From the NCBI GenBank assembly GCA_041390685.1, contig JAWKPL010000001.1, positions 620,001-684,000 on the forward strand: DNA of 64,000 nt, in the 5' to 3' direction. Under the pieces are notes generated by a model, which was not told where the DNA came from, did not search any database, and saw only the letters and a program-made list of their open reading frames with translations. Source of the stretch: JAIBBD01 sp041390685 (GTDB lineage: Bacteria > Chloroflexota > Dehalococcoidia > UBA2979). This document shows positions 33,067 to 41,127 of the stretch, in pieces. Made by a program: the position numbers and the translations under genes. Every line of letters starts with the position of its first letter. Position 1 is the stretch's first letter.

Positions 33067-34470
33067 CTAGGAGCCGGTGGCGGCCATCTGGGCGGCCTTC
33101 TCGATGGCTTCGTCGATGGTGCCGACCATGTAGAAGGCGTTTTCGGGGAGGGCGTCGTGGCGGCCCTCGAGGATCTCCTTGAAGCCGCGGACGGCCTCGG
33201 CGATCGGGACGTAGCGGCCCGGGGTACCGGTGAACTGCTCGGCGACGAAGAAGGGCTGGGTGAGGAAGCGCTGGATGCGGCGAGCCCGGGCGACCGTGGC
33301 CTTGTCCTCGTCAGACAGTTCTTCGATGCCGAGGATGGCGATGATGTCCTGCAGGTCCTTGTAGCGCTGGAGGGTACGGACGACGCCGGAGGCGACGTCG
33401 TAGTGCTCCTGGCCGACGACCAGCGGGTCGAGGATGCGGCTGTTGGAGGTGAGCGGGTTCACCGCGGGGTAGAGGCCCTGCTCGACGAGCGCGCGGTCGA
33501 GGGCGACGGTGGCGTCGAGGTGACCGAAGGTGGTGGCGACGCCGGGGTCGGTGTAGTCGTCCGCAGGGACGTAGATGGCCTGGAAGGACGTGATGGAGCC
33601 CTTCTGGGTGGAGGTGATGCGCTCCTCGAGCTCACCGATCTCGGTGCTCAGGGTGGGCTGGTAGCCCACGGCGGAGGGCATACGGCCGAGGAGGGCGGAG
33701 ACCTCCATACCGGCGAGGGTGTAGCGGTAGATGTTGTCGACGAAGAGGAGGACGTCGCGGCCTTCCTCGTCGCGGAAGTACTCGGCCATGGTGAGGCCGG
33801 TGAGGGCGATGCGGAGGCGGACGCCGGGGGGCTCGTTCATCTGGCCGAAGACGAGGGCGGTCTTGTCGAGGACGCCGGACTCGCGCATTTCGTGCCAGAG
33901 GTCGTTGCCCTCGCGGGAGCGCTCGCCGACGCCGGCGAAGACGGAGAGACCGCCGTGCTCGGTGGCGAGGTTCCGGATGAGCTCGGTGTTGATGACGGTC
34001 TTGCCGGTGCCCGCGCCGCCGAAGAGGCCGACCTTTCCACCTCGGGCGAGGGGGGCGATGAGGTCGACGACCTTCACGCCGGTCTCGAGCATCTGGGCGC
34101 TGGTCTCCTGCTCGGCGTAGGCCGGGGCCTCGCGGTGGATGGGCCAGCGGGTGACCTCGGGGCCGACGGCCTCACCGGGGTCGAGGGGCTCGCCGAGTAC
34201 GTTGAAGATGCGGCCGAGGGTCCTGGGTCCGACGGGGACGGAGATGGGGGCGCCGGTGTCGGTCGCGGAGGCGCCACGCTGGAGGCCGTCCGTGGAGTCG
34301 AGGGCGAGGCAGCGGACCCAGTTGTTGCCGAGGTGCTGCTGGACCTCGGTCATGAGGGTCTTGCCGCTCATGTCGATGGCGACGGCGTTGTAGATCTCGG
34401 GGAGGTCGCCGCCGGGGAACTCGACGTCCACGACGGTGCTGATGACTTGCCTGACGACTCCGGTTGCCAT
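33067..34470 (-). CDS. atpD: ATP synthase F1 subunit beta
   Basis: A 467-residue catalytic subunit. The P-loop is GGAGTGKT near 150-157, the catalytic Glu lies in GVGERSREGNDLWHEM, Walker B in DVLLFVDNIYRYT, and the DELSEED-like loop is ELSDEDK. Length is standard. The ATG at 34470 is preceded by AAAGGA, and the sequence GCGAAAGGACC occurs twice in the gap to atpG. It binds and makes ATP in the F1 head. Confidence 0.98.
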   Translation of the reverse strand: MATGVVRQVISTVVDVEFPGGDLPEIYNAVAIDMSGKTLMTEVQQHLGNNWVRCLALDSTDGLQRGASATDTGAPISVPVGPRTLGRIFNVLGEPLDPGEAVGPEVTRWPIHREAPAYAEQETSAQMLETGVKVVDLIAPLARGGKVGLFGGAGTGKTVINTELIRNLATEHGGLSVFAGVGERSREGNDLWHEMRESGVLDKTALVFGQMNEPPGVRLRIALTGLTMAEYFRDEEGRDVLLFVDNIYRYTLAGMEVSALLGRMPSAVGYQPTLSTEIGELEERITSTQKGSITSFQAIYVPADDYTDPGVATTFGHLDATVALDRALVEQGLYPAVNPLTSNSRILDPLVVGQEHYDVASGVVRTLQRYKDLQDIIAILGIEELSDEDKATVARARRIQRFLTQPFFVAEQFTGTPGRYVPIAEAVRGFKEILEGRHDALPENAFYMVGTIDEAIEKAAQMAATGS

Positions 34471-34557
34471 CGTTGCGGTCCTTTCGCGGCCCTCCGGGCC
34501 GGGGGTCCTTTCGCTGCCCCCGGGCGGTTCATCGCCCGCGGGCACGACTCTCGTTCG

Positions 34558-35445
34558 TTACGCCTCGAGGGCGGCGGACCCGCCCACGATGTCGAGCAGC
34601 TCGCCGGTGATGAGCTCCTGGCGGGCCTTGTTGTAGGTGAGTGTGAGGTCCGCGACCATCTCGTTCGCCGCGTCCGTGGCGGCGCGCATGGCGACCATAC
34701 GAGCGGACTGCTCGGAGGCGGCGGCGTCGAGTACGGCCTCGTAGATCTGCATTTCGACGTAGCGCGGCAGCAGGGTCTCGAGGAGCTGCTGGGGCGACGG
34801 CTCGAAGAGGAAGTCAACGTTCGGACCGCCCGCGTCGCCCTCGGGGGCGGTGACGGGGAGTATCTGGCGGACGGTGGGGCGCTGGACGGCGGTGTTCACA
34901 AAGCGCTGGTAGCCGATGAAGACCTGGTCGATCTCGCCGTTGATGTAGTCGTCCATGATGACGCGGGCGATGGGCAGGATCTGTGCCATACCCGGGTAGT
35001 CGCCGAGCTGCGTGAACTCGGCGAGCATCGGGAAGCTGGCGCGGCGGAAGAAGTCGCGCCCTTTGCGTCCGACCGCGGCGATGGAGACGCGCTCGACCAG
35101 CGGCTGGTGCTCAAGCACGAGCGACGCGCCGGCGCGGTTCATGTTGGCGTTGAGACCGCCAGCGAGCCCTCGGTCAGCGGTGATGTGGACGTAGGCGAAG
35201 TGCTTCACGGGGCGCTGCTGGAGCAGCGGGTGGAGCTCGGAGGGGTCGGCGCCCGCGGCGTACCCGGACAGCTGCGCGAGGACGGCCCGCATGCGGTCGG
35301 CGTACGGTCGCGACGCGAGGGCGCGGTCCTGCGCACGACGCATCTTGGATGCAGCGACGAGCTGCATCGCGGTGGTGACCTTCGCCGCGCTCTCGAAGGA
35401 GCGGATGCGGCTACGGATCGCACGGACGGCACCGGCTCCCGCCAT
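34558..35445 (-). CDS. atpG: ATP synthase F1 subunit gamma
   Basis: A 295-residue rotor subunit. The N-terminal helix (VRAIRSRIRSFESAAKVTTA) and the following MQLVAASKMRRAQ are the classic gamma signature, and the C-terminal helix has MRAATDAANEMVADLTLTYN followed by KARQELITGELLDIVGG. The middle domain has ITADRGLAGGLNANM. Length is normal. It lies between atpA and atpD as usual. Confidence 0.97.
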   Translation of the reverse strand: MAGAGAVRAIRSRIRSFESAAKVTTAMQLVAASKMRRAQDRALASRPYADRMRAVLAQLSGYAAGADPSELHPLLQQRPVKHFAYVHITADRGLAGGLNANMNRAGASLVLEHQPLVERVSIAAVGRKGRDFFRRASFPMLAEFTQLGDYPGMAQILPIARVIMDDYINGEIDQVFIGYQRFVNTAVQRPTVRQILPVTAPEGDAGGPNVDFLFEPSPQQLLETLLPRYVEMQIYEAVLDAAASEQSARMVAMRAATDAANEMVADLTLTYNKARQELITGELLDIVGGSAALEA

Positions 35446-35492
35446 GTTGTCCTCGCTCTACGCTTTCCTCGTGATCCTCGTGCTCGCCCGGG

Positions 35493-37004
35493 CTAGTAGG
35501 CGACCGAGGCCTTGAAGTCGGTGATGGCGGACCGGAGCTGCTCCTCGGTCGCGGCCTCGAGGAGGCCGGTCGACATGATGGCGTCGATGACGGGAGCGGC
35601 GTTGGCGCGCATGTACTCGTGGAAGGCGCTCTCGAAGTCAGCGACCTTTTCGACGGGGACGTCGTCGAGGAAGCCGCGGACGCCGGCGTAGAGGATGGTG
35701 ACCTGCTGTGCGAGGCTCAGCGGCTGGTACTGCGGCTGGACGAGGAGGCGCGTGAGGCGCTCACCTCGGAGCAGCTGCTGGCGTGTGGCCGGGTCGAGGT
35801 CCTCCGTACCGAACTGGGCGAAGGCCTGCAGCTCGCGGTACTGCGAGAGGTCGAGGCGGAGGGTACCGGCGACGGAGCGCATGGCGCGGGTCTGGGCGGA
35901 GCCGCCGACGCGCGACACCGAGATGCCGGGGTTGATGGCGGGGCGCTGACCGGCGTTGAAGAGGTCCGTCTCCAGGAAGATCTGTCCATCGGTGATGGAG
36001 ATGACGTTGGTCGGGATGTAGGCGGACACGTCGCCGGCCTGCGTCTCGATGATGGGGAGGGCGGTGATGGAGCCGCCACCGTGCGCCTCGTCGACGCGCG
36101 CGGAGCGCTCGAGGAGGCGGGAGTGCAGGTAGAAGACGTCGCCGGGGTACGCCTCGCGGCCGGGAGGCCGGCGAAGGAGGAGGGAGATCTGGCGGTACGC
36201 CCAGGCGTGCTTGGTGAGGTCGTCGTAGATGATGAGGACGTCGCGACCGCGCTCCATGAAGTATTCGGCCATGGCGCAACCGGCGTACGGAGCGAGGTAT
36301 TGAAGGGCGGAGGACTCGGAGGCGCCCGCCGAGACGACGATGGTGTGACCCATCGCGCCGTGCTGCTCGAGGGTGGCGACGATCTGGGCGACCTTCGCTT
36401 CCTTCTGGCCGACAGCGACGTAGACGCAGATGAGGTCGCCGCCGCGCTGGTTGATGATGGCATCCAGGGCGATGGCGGTCTTGCCGGTGGAGCGGTCGCC
36501 GATGATGAGCTCGCGCTGGCCGCGGCCGATGGGGACCATCGAGTCGACGGCCTTGATGCCCGTCTGTACGGGTTGGTTCACGGAGACACGGGAGACGACG
36601 TCGGGGGCGATGCGCTCAACGGGGCGGCGCTCGGTGGTGGCCACAGGCCCGCGCTCGTCGATAGGGTCACCAAGGGCGTTGACGACGCGGCCGATGAGGG
36701 CCTCGCCGACGGGGACGGAGGCGACGAGGCCAGTGGTCTTGACCTCGTCGCCTTCGCGGATCGCGGTGTAGTTACCGAGGATGATGGCGCCGACGGTCTC
36801 TTCCTCGAGGTTGAGGGCGAGGCCGCGGGTGCCGTTAGCGAACTCGATGAGCTCCGAGGTCAGGCACTGGCCGAGGCCGTGGATGCGGGCGATGCCGTCA
36901 CTGGCCTCGATGACCGTGCCGACGTTGGCAGCCTCGACGCCGGAGTCGAACTGCTCGATCTGCTGCTTGAGGATCGACGCGATCTCTTCGACGCGTACGG
37001 GCAT
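35493..37004 (-). CDS. atpA: ATP synthase F1 subunit alpha
   Basis: A 503-residue non-catalytic nucleotide-binding subunit. The N-terminus (EIASILKQQIEQFDSGVEAA), the P-loop GDRSTGKTAIALD (the usual Gln is Ser) and PGISVSRVGGSAQTRAMRSV identify it. The ATG at 37004 has GGAGGGG upstream and gives the standard length; a longer reading frame extends into atpH but lacks a start site. Order H-A-G-D is conserved. Confidence 0.98.
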   Translation of the reverse strand: MPVRVEEIASILKQQIEQFDSGVEAANVGTVIEASDGIARIHGLGQCLTSELIEFANGTRGLALNLEEETVGAIILGNYTAIREGDEVKTTGLVASVPVGEALIGRVVNALGDPIDERGPVATTERRPVERIAPDVVSRVSVNQPVQTGIKAVDSMVPIGRGQRELIIGDRSTGKTAIALDAIINQRGGDLICVYVAVGQKEAKVAQIVATLEQHGAMGHTIVVSAGASESSALQYLAPYAGCAMAEYFMERGRDVLIIYDDLTKHAWAYRQISLLLRRPPGREAYPGDVFYLHSRLLERSARVDEAHGGGSITALPIIETQAGDVSAYIPTNVISITDGQIFLETDLFNAGQRPAINPGISVSRVGGSAQTRAMRSVAGTLRLDLSQYRELQAFAQFGTEDLDPATRQQLLRGERLTRLLVQPQYQPLSLAQQVTILYAGVRGFLDDVPVEKVADFESAFHEYMRANAAPVIDAIMSTGLLEAATEEQLRSAITDFKASVAY

Positions 37005-37065
37005 CTCGCACCCCTCCCTGCGCTCGACGCTGCCCGCGTCGAGCGCGCTGTGTTGCCTGGCCTCG

Positions 37066-37614
37066 CTACAGCGCGCCCTGTTGCAGGCGTCCGCGCAGCT
37101 GGCGCAGCCGTGTACGAGTCGACCCGTCGATGAGGCGGTCGCCGATGCGGATGACGGCACCGCCGATGAGCGAGGGGTCGACTTCGGTGTCCAACTCGAT
37201 GGTCTTGCCGGTCTGCTCGGCAAGTTGCTGGCGCATGCGGTCGCGCGTTTCGTCGTCGAGCTCGACGGCGGTGCGCACGAGGGCCCGCTCGACGCCGCGC
37301 TCGTCGTCCCACATCTCATGGAAGTAGGACGCGATCGACGGCCCGAGCGCCAGACGGTTCTTGCGCCGCAGGAGACGGAACAGGTTCATCTCGACAGGTG
37401 CGACATCCGGGAGAAGCTGCCGAACAATGTCCTGGAGCTTCTCGTCGGTCATGCCGTCCGACTGGAGCGCGTTGACGAAGCGAGGCTCCGCGGTGAGCGC
37501 GGCCAGCGCGTCGACGACCTCGGCCCAACGGTCGAAGGACCTGTGCTCGCTGGCGATCTCGCTGAGGGCGAGGGCGTAGCGGCGTCCGGCAATATCGCGG
37601 GCGAGGCCTGCCAT
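37066..37614 (-). CDS. atpH: ATP synthase F1 subunit delta
   Basis: A 182-residue peripheral-stalk subunit. It has the N-terminal six-helix domain (RRYALALSEIASEHRSFDRW, LLPDVAPVEMNLFRLLRRKN) and the C-terminal segment DTEVDPSLIGGAVIRIGDRL followed by IDGSTRTRLRQL, the OSCP/delta signature. Length is normal. It begins 6 bases after atpF. It links the F1 head to the b stalk. Confidence 0.95.
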   Translation of the reverse strand: MAGLARDIAGRRYALALSEIASEHRSFDRWAEVVDALAALTAEPRFVNALQSDGMTDEKLQDIVRQLLPDVAPVEMNLFRLLRRKNRLALGPSIASYFHEMWDDERGVERALVRTAVELDDETRDRMRQQLAEQTGKTIELDTEVDPSLIGGAVIRIGDRLIDGSTRTRLRQLRGRLQQGAL

Positions 37615-37620
37615 GTCGCG

Positions 37621-38238
37621 CTAGTTCCTTCCGGCCTGGCTGCTCACCAGGACCTCATCGATAAGGCGCTGGTGGGCCTGGCGGTCGAGCGACTGATTGA
37701 TGACGCGCTCGGCGGCGACGATGGTCAGGTCGGCGAACTCACGACGAAGCTGCTCGATGGCCTGATCGCGTTCGAGGGCGACTTCCTCGCGGGCGCGGGC
37801 GACGATCTGGTCGGCGTCCTGACGGGCGCGGGACTCGAGCTCCTCGCGGAGGCGGATGGCCGATTCCTGCGCGCGGCGGACGGCCTCCTGTCCCTCCGCG
37901 CGAGCCTCATCGAGGATGCGCCGGGCCTCGGCCTCGCTTTCGGCTGCCGTGGAAGCGGCGGCGGCGGCGCGGTCGATGCCTTCCTGGATCTTGCGCTTGC
38001 GCTCGTCCAGGACGCGGTAGAGCGGTTTGTACAGGAACAGCCTCAGCACGATCAGCAGGATCGTGAAGTTGACCAGGTTCTGGATGAGACCGGGCAGGCT
38101 GAAGCCGAGGGAGGCGATGCCGCCGCTCTCTGCTTCCTGCGCCCCGGCGAATGCCGGCAGCAGCGCCAGTGTGGCGCCGAGCAGCACCGCCGCCAGACGG
38201 CGGCCGCCGGTCCCTCGTACCAGGCTCTTGAAGGCCAT
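37621..38238 (-). CDS. atpF: ATP synthase Fo subunit b, with signal peptide
   Basis: A 205-residue stalk subunit. A membrane helix at about 52-72 (IQNLVNFTILLIVLRLFLYK) is followed by a long coiled coil (KIQEGIDRAAAAASTAAESE) and the C-terminal AAERVINQSLDRQAHQRLID. Unusually, an N-terminal hydrophobic stretch at about 14-33 ends in AGAQEA, as for signal peptidase cleavage. The ATG at 38238 has GGGGAG upstream; a TTG ten codons earlier is the alternative. Confidence 0.93.
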   Translation of the reverse strand: MAFKSLVRGTGGRRLAAVLLGATLALLPAFAGAQEAESGGIASLGFSLPGLIQNLVNFTILLIVLRLFLYKPLYRVLDERKRKIQEGIDRAAAAASTAAESEAEARRILDEARAEGQEAVRRAQESAIRLREELESRARQDADQIVARAREEVALERDQAIEQLRREFADLTIVAAERVINQSLDRQAHQRLIDEVLVSSQAGRN

Positions 38239-38316
38239 TGCGTACGCTCCCCGTGTTCGCGTGTCCAACCACCGGCGGGCGCCCCCGAAGGATACGCCCG
38301 CCGGAGCCGAATCGAT

Positions 38317-38661
38317 TTAGAAGACGAAGCCGATCAGGATCGACACGACCAGGGCGTAGATGCCGATGGCCTCGGCGAACGCGATGGCGAGGATCATGTT
38401 GGTCTGGATGGCGCCAGCGGCCTCCGGGTTGCGGCCGAGGGCCTCCATGGCCTTGCCGCCGAGCAGACCGATGCCGATGCCGGGGCCGATGGCGCCGACG
38501 GCCATCGAGAGGGCGGCAGCGATGTACTTCATGCCGTCAGCGGTGAACGCGTTGTCCGCGGCCGCTTCCTGAGCGCCCGCGACACCGGTCGCCGCGAGCC
38601 AGAGGCCCGCGGCCGCCATCGCAGCGAACAGCCCGCGCCGGGCGATCGTGCCAGCCATCAT
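38317..38661 (-). CDS. atpE: ATP synthase Fo subunit c, with signal peptide
   Basis: A 114-residue proteolipid. The two helices of the c ring are residues about 45-68 and 85-112, with the loop GRNPEAAG and the ion-carrying E98 in AIAFAEAIGIY. The residue after Glu is Ala and no Gln lies opposite in helix 1 (GAIGPGIGIG), so it looks proton-type. An extra N-terminal segment (FAAMAAAGLWLAATGVAGA) resembles a cleavable signal peptide, matching the one in atpF. Tandem ATGs at 38661/38658; GGAGGAGG upstream. Confidence 0.94.
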   Translation of the reverse strand: MMAGTIARRGLFAAMAAAGLWLAATGVAGAQEAAADNAFTADGMKYIAAALSMAVGAIGPGIGIGLLGGKAMEALGRNPEAAGAIQTNMILAIAFAEAIGIYALVVSILIGFVF

Positions 38662-38734
38662 ATGAGATCCTCCTCCTGGATATGCCCGCACGAGCACGCC
38701 GCGCGGCCGCCCCTATCTCCTCTTGATTAGGCGA

Positions 38735-39265
38735 TCAGTGATGAGCCTCGCCGTGATCGCCCTCGTGGTCGCCGTGTCCGGCGACCGCGGTCTGGGCGAA
38801 GACCAGCGTGAGCATCGCGAAGACGAACGCCTGGATGAGGCCCACGAAGAGCTCCAGGCCATAGAAGACGTTCACGAGCACGAACGGCACGAGGAACGTC
38901 ATCATCAACAGCAGCACTTCCCCGGCGAAGACGTTGCCGAAGAGACGGAAGGTGAAGGAGACCATTCGCGAGAGCTCGGAGACGAGCTCAAGGAGGCCGA
39001 CGAAGACATCGATGATGCCCATCGGGTTGCCTCGGAGCAGCCGACCGAAGGCGAAGAACTTGCCAAGGTAGCCAATGCCGAGCGCGGAGAGGCCCCAGAA
39101 CTCGACGAAGATGAAGGAGAAGATCGCGACGGCAAGCGGCGCGTTGACGTCCGTGTTCACGGAGCGGAACCACGGAGCGAGCAGGCCGGAGAAGCGGCCT
39201 TCCTCGGCGGCCTCTTCCTCAGCTGACTGGGCCGCGGCGACGGCGCCGGCGGGGAAGGCGGACAC
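38735..39265 (-). CDS. atpB: ATP synthase Fo subunit a, C-terminal part (downstream of in-frame TAA)
   Basis: This 176-residue frame holds the second half of subunit a, including the essential Arg (R107 here, in SFTFRLFGNVFAGE), RSVNTDVNAPLAV and the last helices. It is in the same frame as the upstream atpB part; only a TAA at 39359-39361 separates them, and the 31 codons between are open. The first possible start, GTG at 39265, has no ribosome site. So this is most likely the end of one atpB gene broken by a nonsense change or sequence error, not an independent gene. Alternatives are reassembly of two polypeptides or readthrough. Confidence 0.85.
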   Translation of the reverse strand: MSAFPAGAVAAAQSAEEEAAEEGRFSGLLAPWFRSVNTDVNAPLAVAIFSFIFVEFWGLSALGIGYLGKFFAFGRLLRGNPMGIIDVFVGLLELVSELSRMVSFTFRLFGNVFAGEVLLLMMTFLVPFVLVNVFYGLELFVGLIQAFVFAMLTLVFAQTAVAGHGDHEGDHGEAHH

Positions 39266-39358
39266 ACTGCCCGACGGCTGAGTGGCGGGGATGGCGCCGT
39301 GGCCTTCTTCCTCGTGGTGGGCCTCGGTTGGGCAGTCATGAGCCTCGAGGGTGCAGGT

Positions 39359-39835
39359 TTAGGGGTCGATCTGGATGTAGGCCCAGTCGAGGCCGGCGAT
39401 GGAGGTCGTATGGAAGATGACCTGCTCGTCGCCGTGACCGGGTTCGGGCCTGCCGATGACGTTGTTCATGGGCAGGAGGCCGAAGTAGTTAGACATGAGC
39501 ACGTAGAAGAAGATGGTGCCGACGACCCAGAAGAAGCGGCGGCCGTTCTCCTCGCCAGCGACCTGAACCACGATGCCGTAGAACGCGCTGACGACCGCCT
39601 CGACGACGCCGCTGAAGCCAGAGGGCACCACGGACATGCGTGGCCCGGCGATGATAGCGACGAGGCAGAGGATGCCGACCACCCACCACGAGCTGAACAT
39701 CGTGTTGGTGATCTCGATGGGGCCGATGTCGAAGATGTGCTCTGGAGCGACGATGATCGCGGGCGAGGGGCCCTTTACGAAGAGGAAGCCGACGGCCATC
39801 AAGGCGATGACGGCGACGGCGACGATCCACTTCAT
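39359..39835 (-). CDS. atpB: ATP synthase Fo subunit a, N-terminal part (ends at in-frame TAA)
   Basis: A 158-residue first half of the proton-channel subunit a. It has an N-terminal helix, FDIGPIEITNTMFSSWWVVG, PSGFSGVVEAVVSAFYGIVV and FFYVLMSNYFGLLP, all typical of subunit a. It stops at TAA after AYIQIDP, in a hydrophilic loop, before the helices with the essential Arg. On its own it cannot form a proton path. The ATG at 39835 overlaps the atpZ-like stop (ATGA). The intact gene would span 38735-39835, 366 codons. Confidence 0.88.
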   Translation of the reverse strand: MKWIVAVAVIALMAVGFLFVKGPSPAIIVAPEHIFDIGPIEITNTMFSSWWVVGILCLVAIIAGPRMSVVPSGFSGVVEAVVSAFYGIVVQVAGEENGRRFFWVVGTIFFYVLMSNYFGLLPMNNVIGRPEPGHGDEQVIFHTTSIAGLDWAYIQIDP

Positions 39836-40111
39836 CCTCGACGGCCTTTCGAGCCTCGCTGACGGTCGAGCCGTTCCAGTAGCTCTTTGAGTTGCTGGTA
39901 GGCTCCATAGAAGCCGAGCAGCAGACCGAGCACCAGGAACACGAGCGTCAGAACCGGCTGCGTGTCAAATCGGCTATCGAGCAGCCGTCCCACCAACGTC
40001 AACCCAACGATGCACGTCGCCAGGTAGAAGCCGATGCCGGTCAGCGCGAACGCCGGTGAGTTCCAGATGGTCCATCTCCCTGCGGATCGGAACCGGGGGG
40101 GACTCTAGCAT
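39832..40111 (-). pseudogene. atpZ: AtpZ/AtpI-like ATP synthase accessory protein, apparent frameshift
   Basis: In one frame the minus strand encodes a small two-helix protein of AtpZ/AtpI type (FALTGIGFYLATCIVGLTLV, GRLLDSRFDTQPVLTLVFLV, LGLLLGFYGAYQQLKELLER), ending in TGA that overlaps the atpB ATG. That frame has no ATG, GTG or TTG before the first helix. The only good start, ATG at 40111, is in the frame one base off; removing one base from the seven-G run at 40095-40101 joins them into a 92-residue protein starting MLESPRFRSAGRW. Position first in the atp operon fits AtpZ. Either a homopolymer error, a real mutation, or a non-standard start. Confidence 0.7.
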
Positions 40112-40181
40112 GGGCGGATCAGTGGATCAACACTTGTGACCGACTGCACTATTCGCCGTTGCGTGTGTTACTACCTCCGTT

Positions 40182-40197
40182 GGTCGAGGTTTCGACC
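40182..40197. promoter_or_regulatory. Inverted repeat GGTCGA-N4-TCGACC upstream of the atp operon
   Basis: A perfect 6-bp dyad with spacer GGTT lies 11 bases beyond the DUF151 gene stop and about 71 bases before the atpZ start. It has no T-run, so it may be an operator or a weak terminator. Confidence 0.3.
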
Positions 40198-40207
40198 GAT
40201 ACCCACG

Positions 40208-40726
40208 CTAGTCGAAGTCGTCCAGGTCCAGTTCGGCGATGAAGTCGCTGAAGGCGGAGAGCTTGGCGCGTTCCTCGGGGGTGATGCCAGCGGGGCCTTC
40301 GCCGTCCTCGACGGGCTCGCCTTCGGCGTTGAGGAGGACGCCCGCGCGGTCGAGGACGGACTCGTCGGCGTAGATGGGGACGCCCGTGCGGACGGCGAGG
40401 GCGATAGCGTCCGACGGACGCGAGTCGACCTCAATGATCTGGCCTGCCTGCTCTACGTGGATGCGGGCGAAGAAGGTGTCGTTGGCGAGATCGTTCACGA
40501 CGACAGCGCGGACGACGCCGCCGAGGTTCTCGATCATGTTCGTGAGCAGGTCGTGCGTGAGCGGGCGAGCGACGGCGACCTCCTGAAGACGGACCGCGAT
40601 GGCATCCGCCTCGGCAGGGCCGATCCAGATGGGGAGGTACCGGTCGGCGTCCTTCTCACGGAGGATCACGACGCGCTGGTAGTTGCGCAGGCTGACGCGA
40701 ATGCTCTCGATGGTGAGTTCGATCAC
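40208..40726 (-). CDS. Bifunctional nuclease family (DUF151) protein
   Basis: A 172-residue protein of the BFN/DUF151 family: RVVILREKDADRYLPIWIGP, EADAIAVRLQ, PLTHDLLTNMIENLGG and SRPSDAIALAVRTGVPIYAD are typical. An acidic tail ends in FIAELDLDDFD. The plant and archaeal-type members cleave DNA and RNA; bacterial function is unclear. GTG start at 40726 is the only one that gives the usual N-terminus; its ribosome site is weak. Followed by the atp operon on the same strand. Confidence 0.9.
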   Translation of the reverse strand: MIELTIESIRVSLRNYQRVVILREKDADRYLPIWIGPAEADAIAVRLQEVAVARPLTHDLLTNMIENLGGVVRAVVVNDLANDTFFARIHVEQAGQIIEVDSRPSDAIALAVRTGVPIYADESVLDRAGVLLNAEGEPVEDGEGPAGITPEERAKLSAFSDFIAELDLDDFD

Positions 40727-40814
40727 GAGGCTCGCGCCCTGCCTTGCCGCACGATTCGAGTGTAGGAGGGGGTCAGGAAGGCAGTCAACGAACGACCGCC
40801 CGCGGGGGCCGCGG

Positions 40815-41075
40815 TCACGACGCAACCTCGGCGGGGGGTGCGGAGGCGTCTCCGAAAAGGGCGCGCTCGATTTCGGGGTCGATAGGTGCGCCGCGCTCGA
40901 CAACTGTTTTGAGGCGACGGTGGAGGGTGGGGCGGTCCAGCAGGACGCGGCGCCCACATTCGCGGCAACGCATGCCAACGTCAGCGCCGACACGTACGAC
41001 ATCCCAGTCGAAGCCGCCGCATGGGTGCTTGCGGCGGAGGCGGAGGACATCGCCGACGCGGAGATCGAGGACCAT
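40815..41075 (-). CDS. DUF951 family protein
   Basis: An 86-residue protein matching DUF951: VLDLRVGDVLRLRRKHPCGG, FDWDVVRVGADVGMRCREC and RRVLLDRPTLHRRLKTVVER. Conserved Cys (HPCGG and CREC) suggest a zinc site; the family is often next to ribosome or chromosome-segregation genes. The ATG at 41075 fits the family start. It lies between pyrF and the DUF151 gene on the same strand. Function not known. Confidence 0.9.
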   Translation of the reverse strand: MVLDLRVGDVLRLRRKHPCGGFDWDVVRVGADVGMRCRECGRRVLLDRPTLHRRLKTVVERGAPIDPEIERALFGDASAPPAEVAS

Positions 41076-41127
41076 GCCTCGATCTTACGCCCATCGCCGA
41101 CCGGGATGCGGTGGCGAGGAGCAGCGT

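Noticed and set aside
33061..35496. An 811-codon open frame on the plus strand across the atpD/atpG region, and a 504-codon one at 35619-37133
   Set aside because: They are antisense to well-conserved atp genes and arise from high-GC codon bias; their translations are low-complexity acidic sequence with no family signature.
39359..39361. TAA in atpB as a reassigned codon
   Set aside because: Several other genes end in TAA at the expected family length (for example at 7215-7217, 48958-48960 and 53751-53753), so TAA is a normal stop here.
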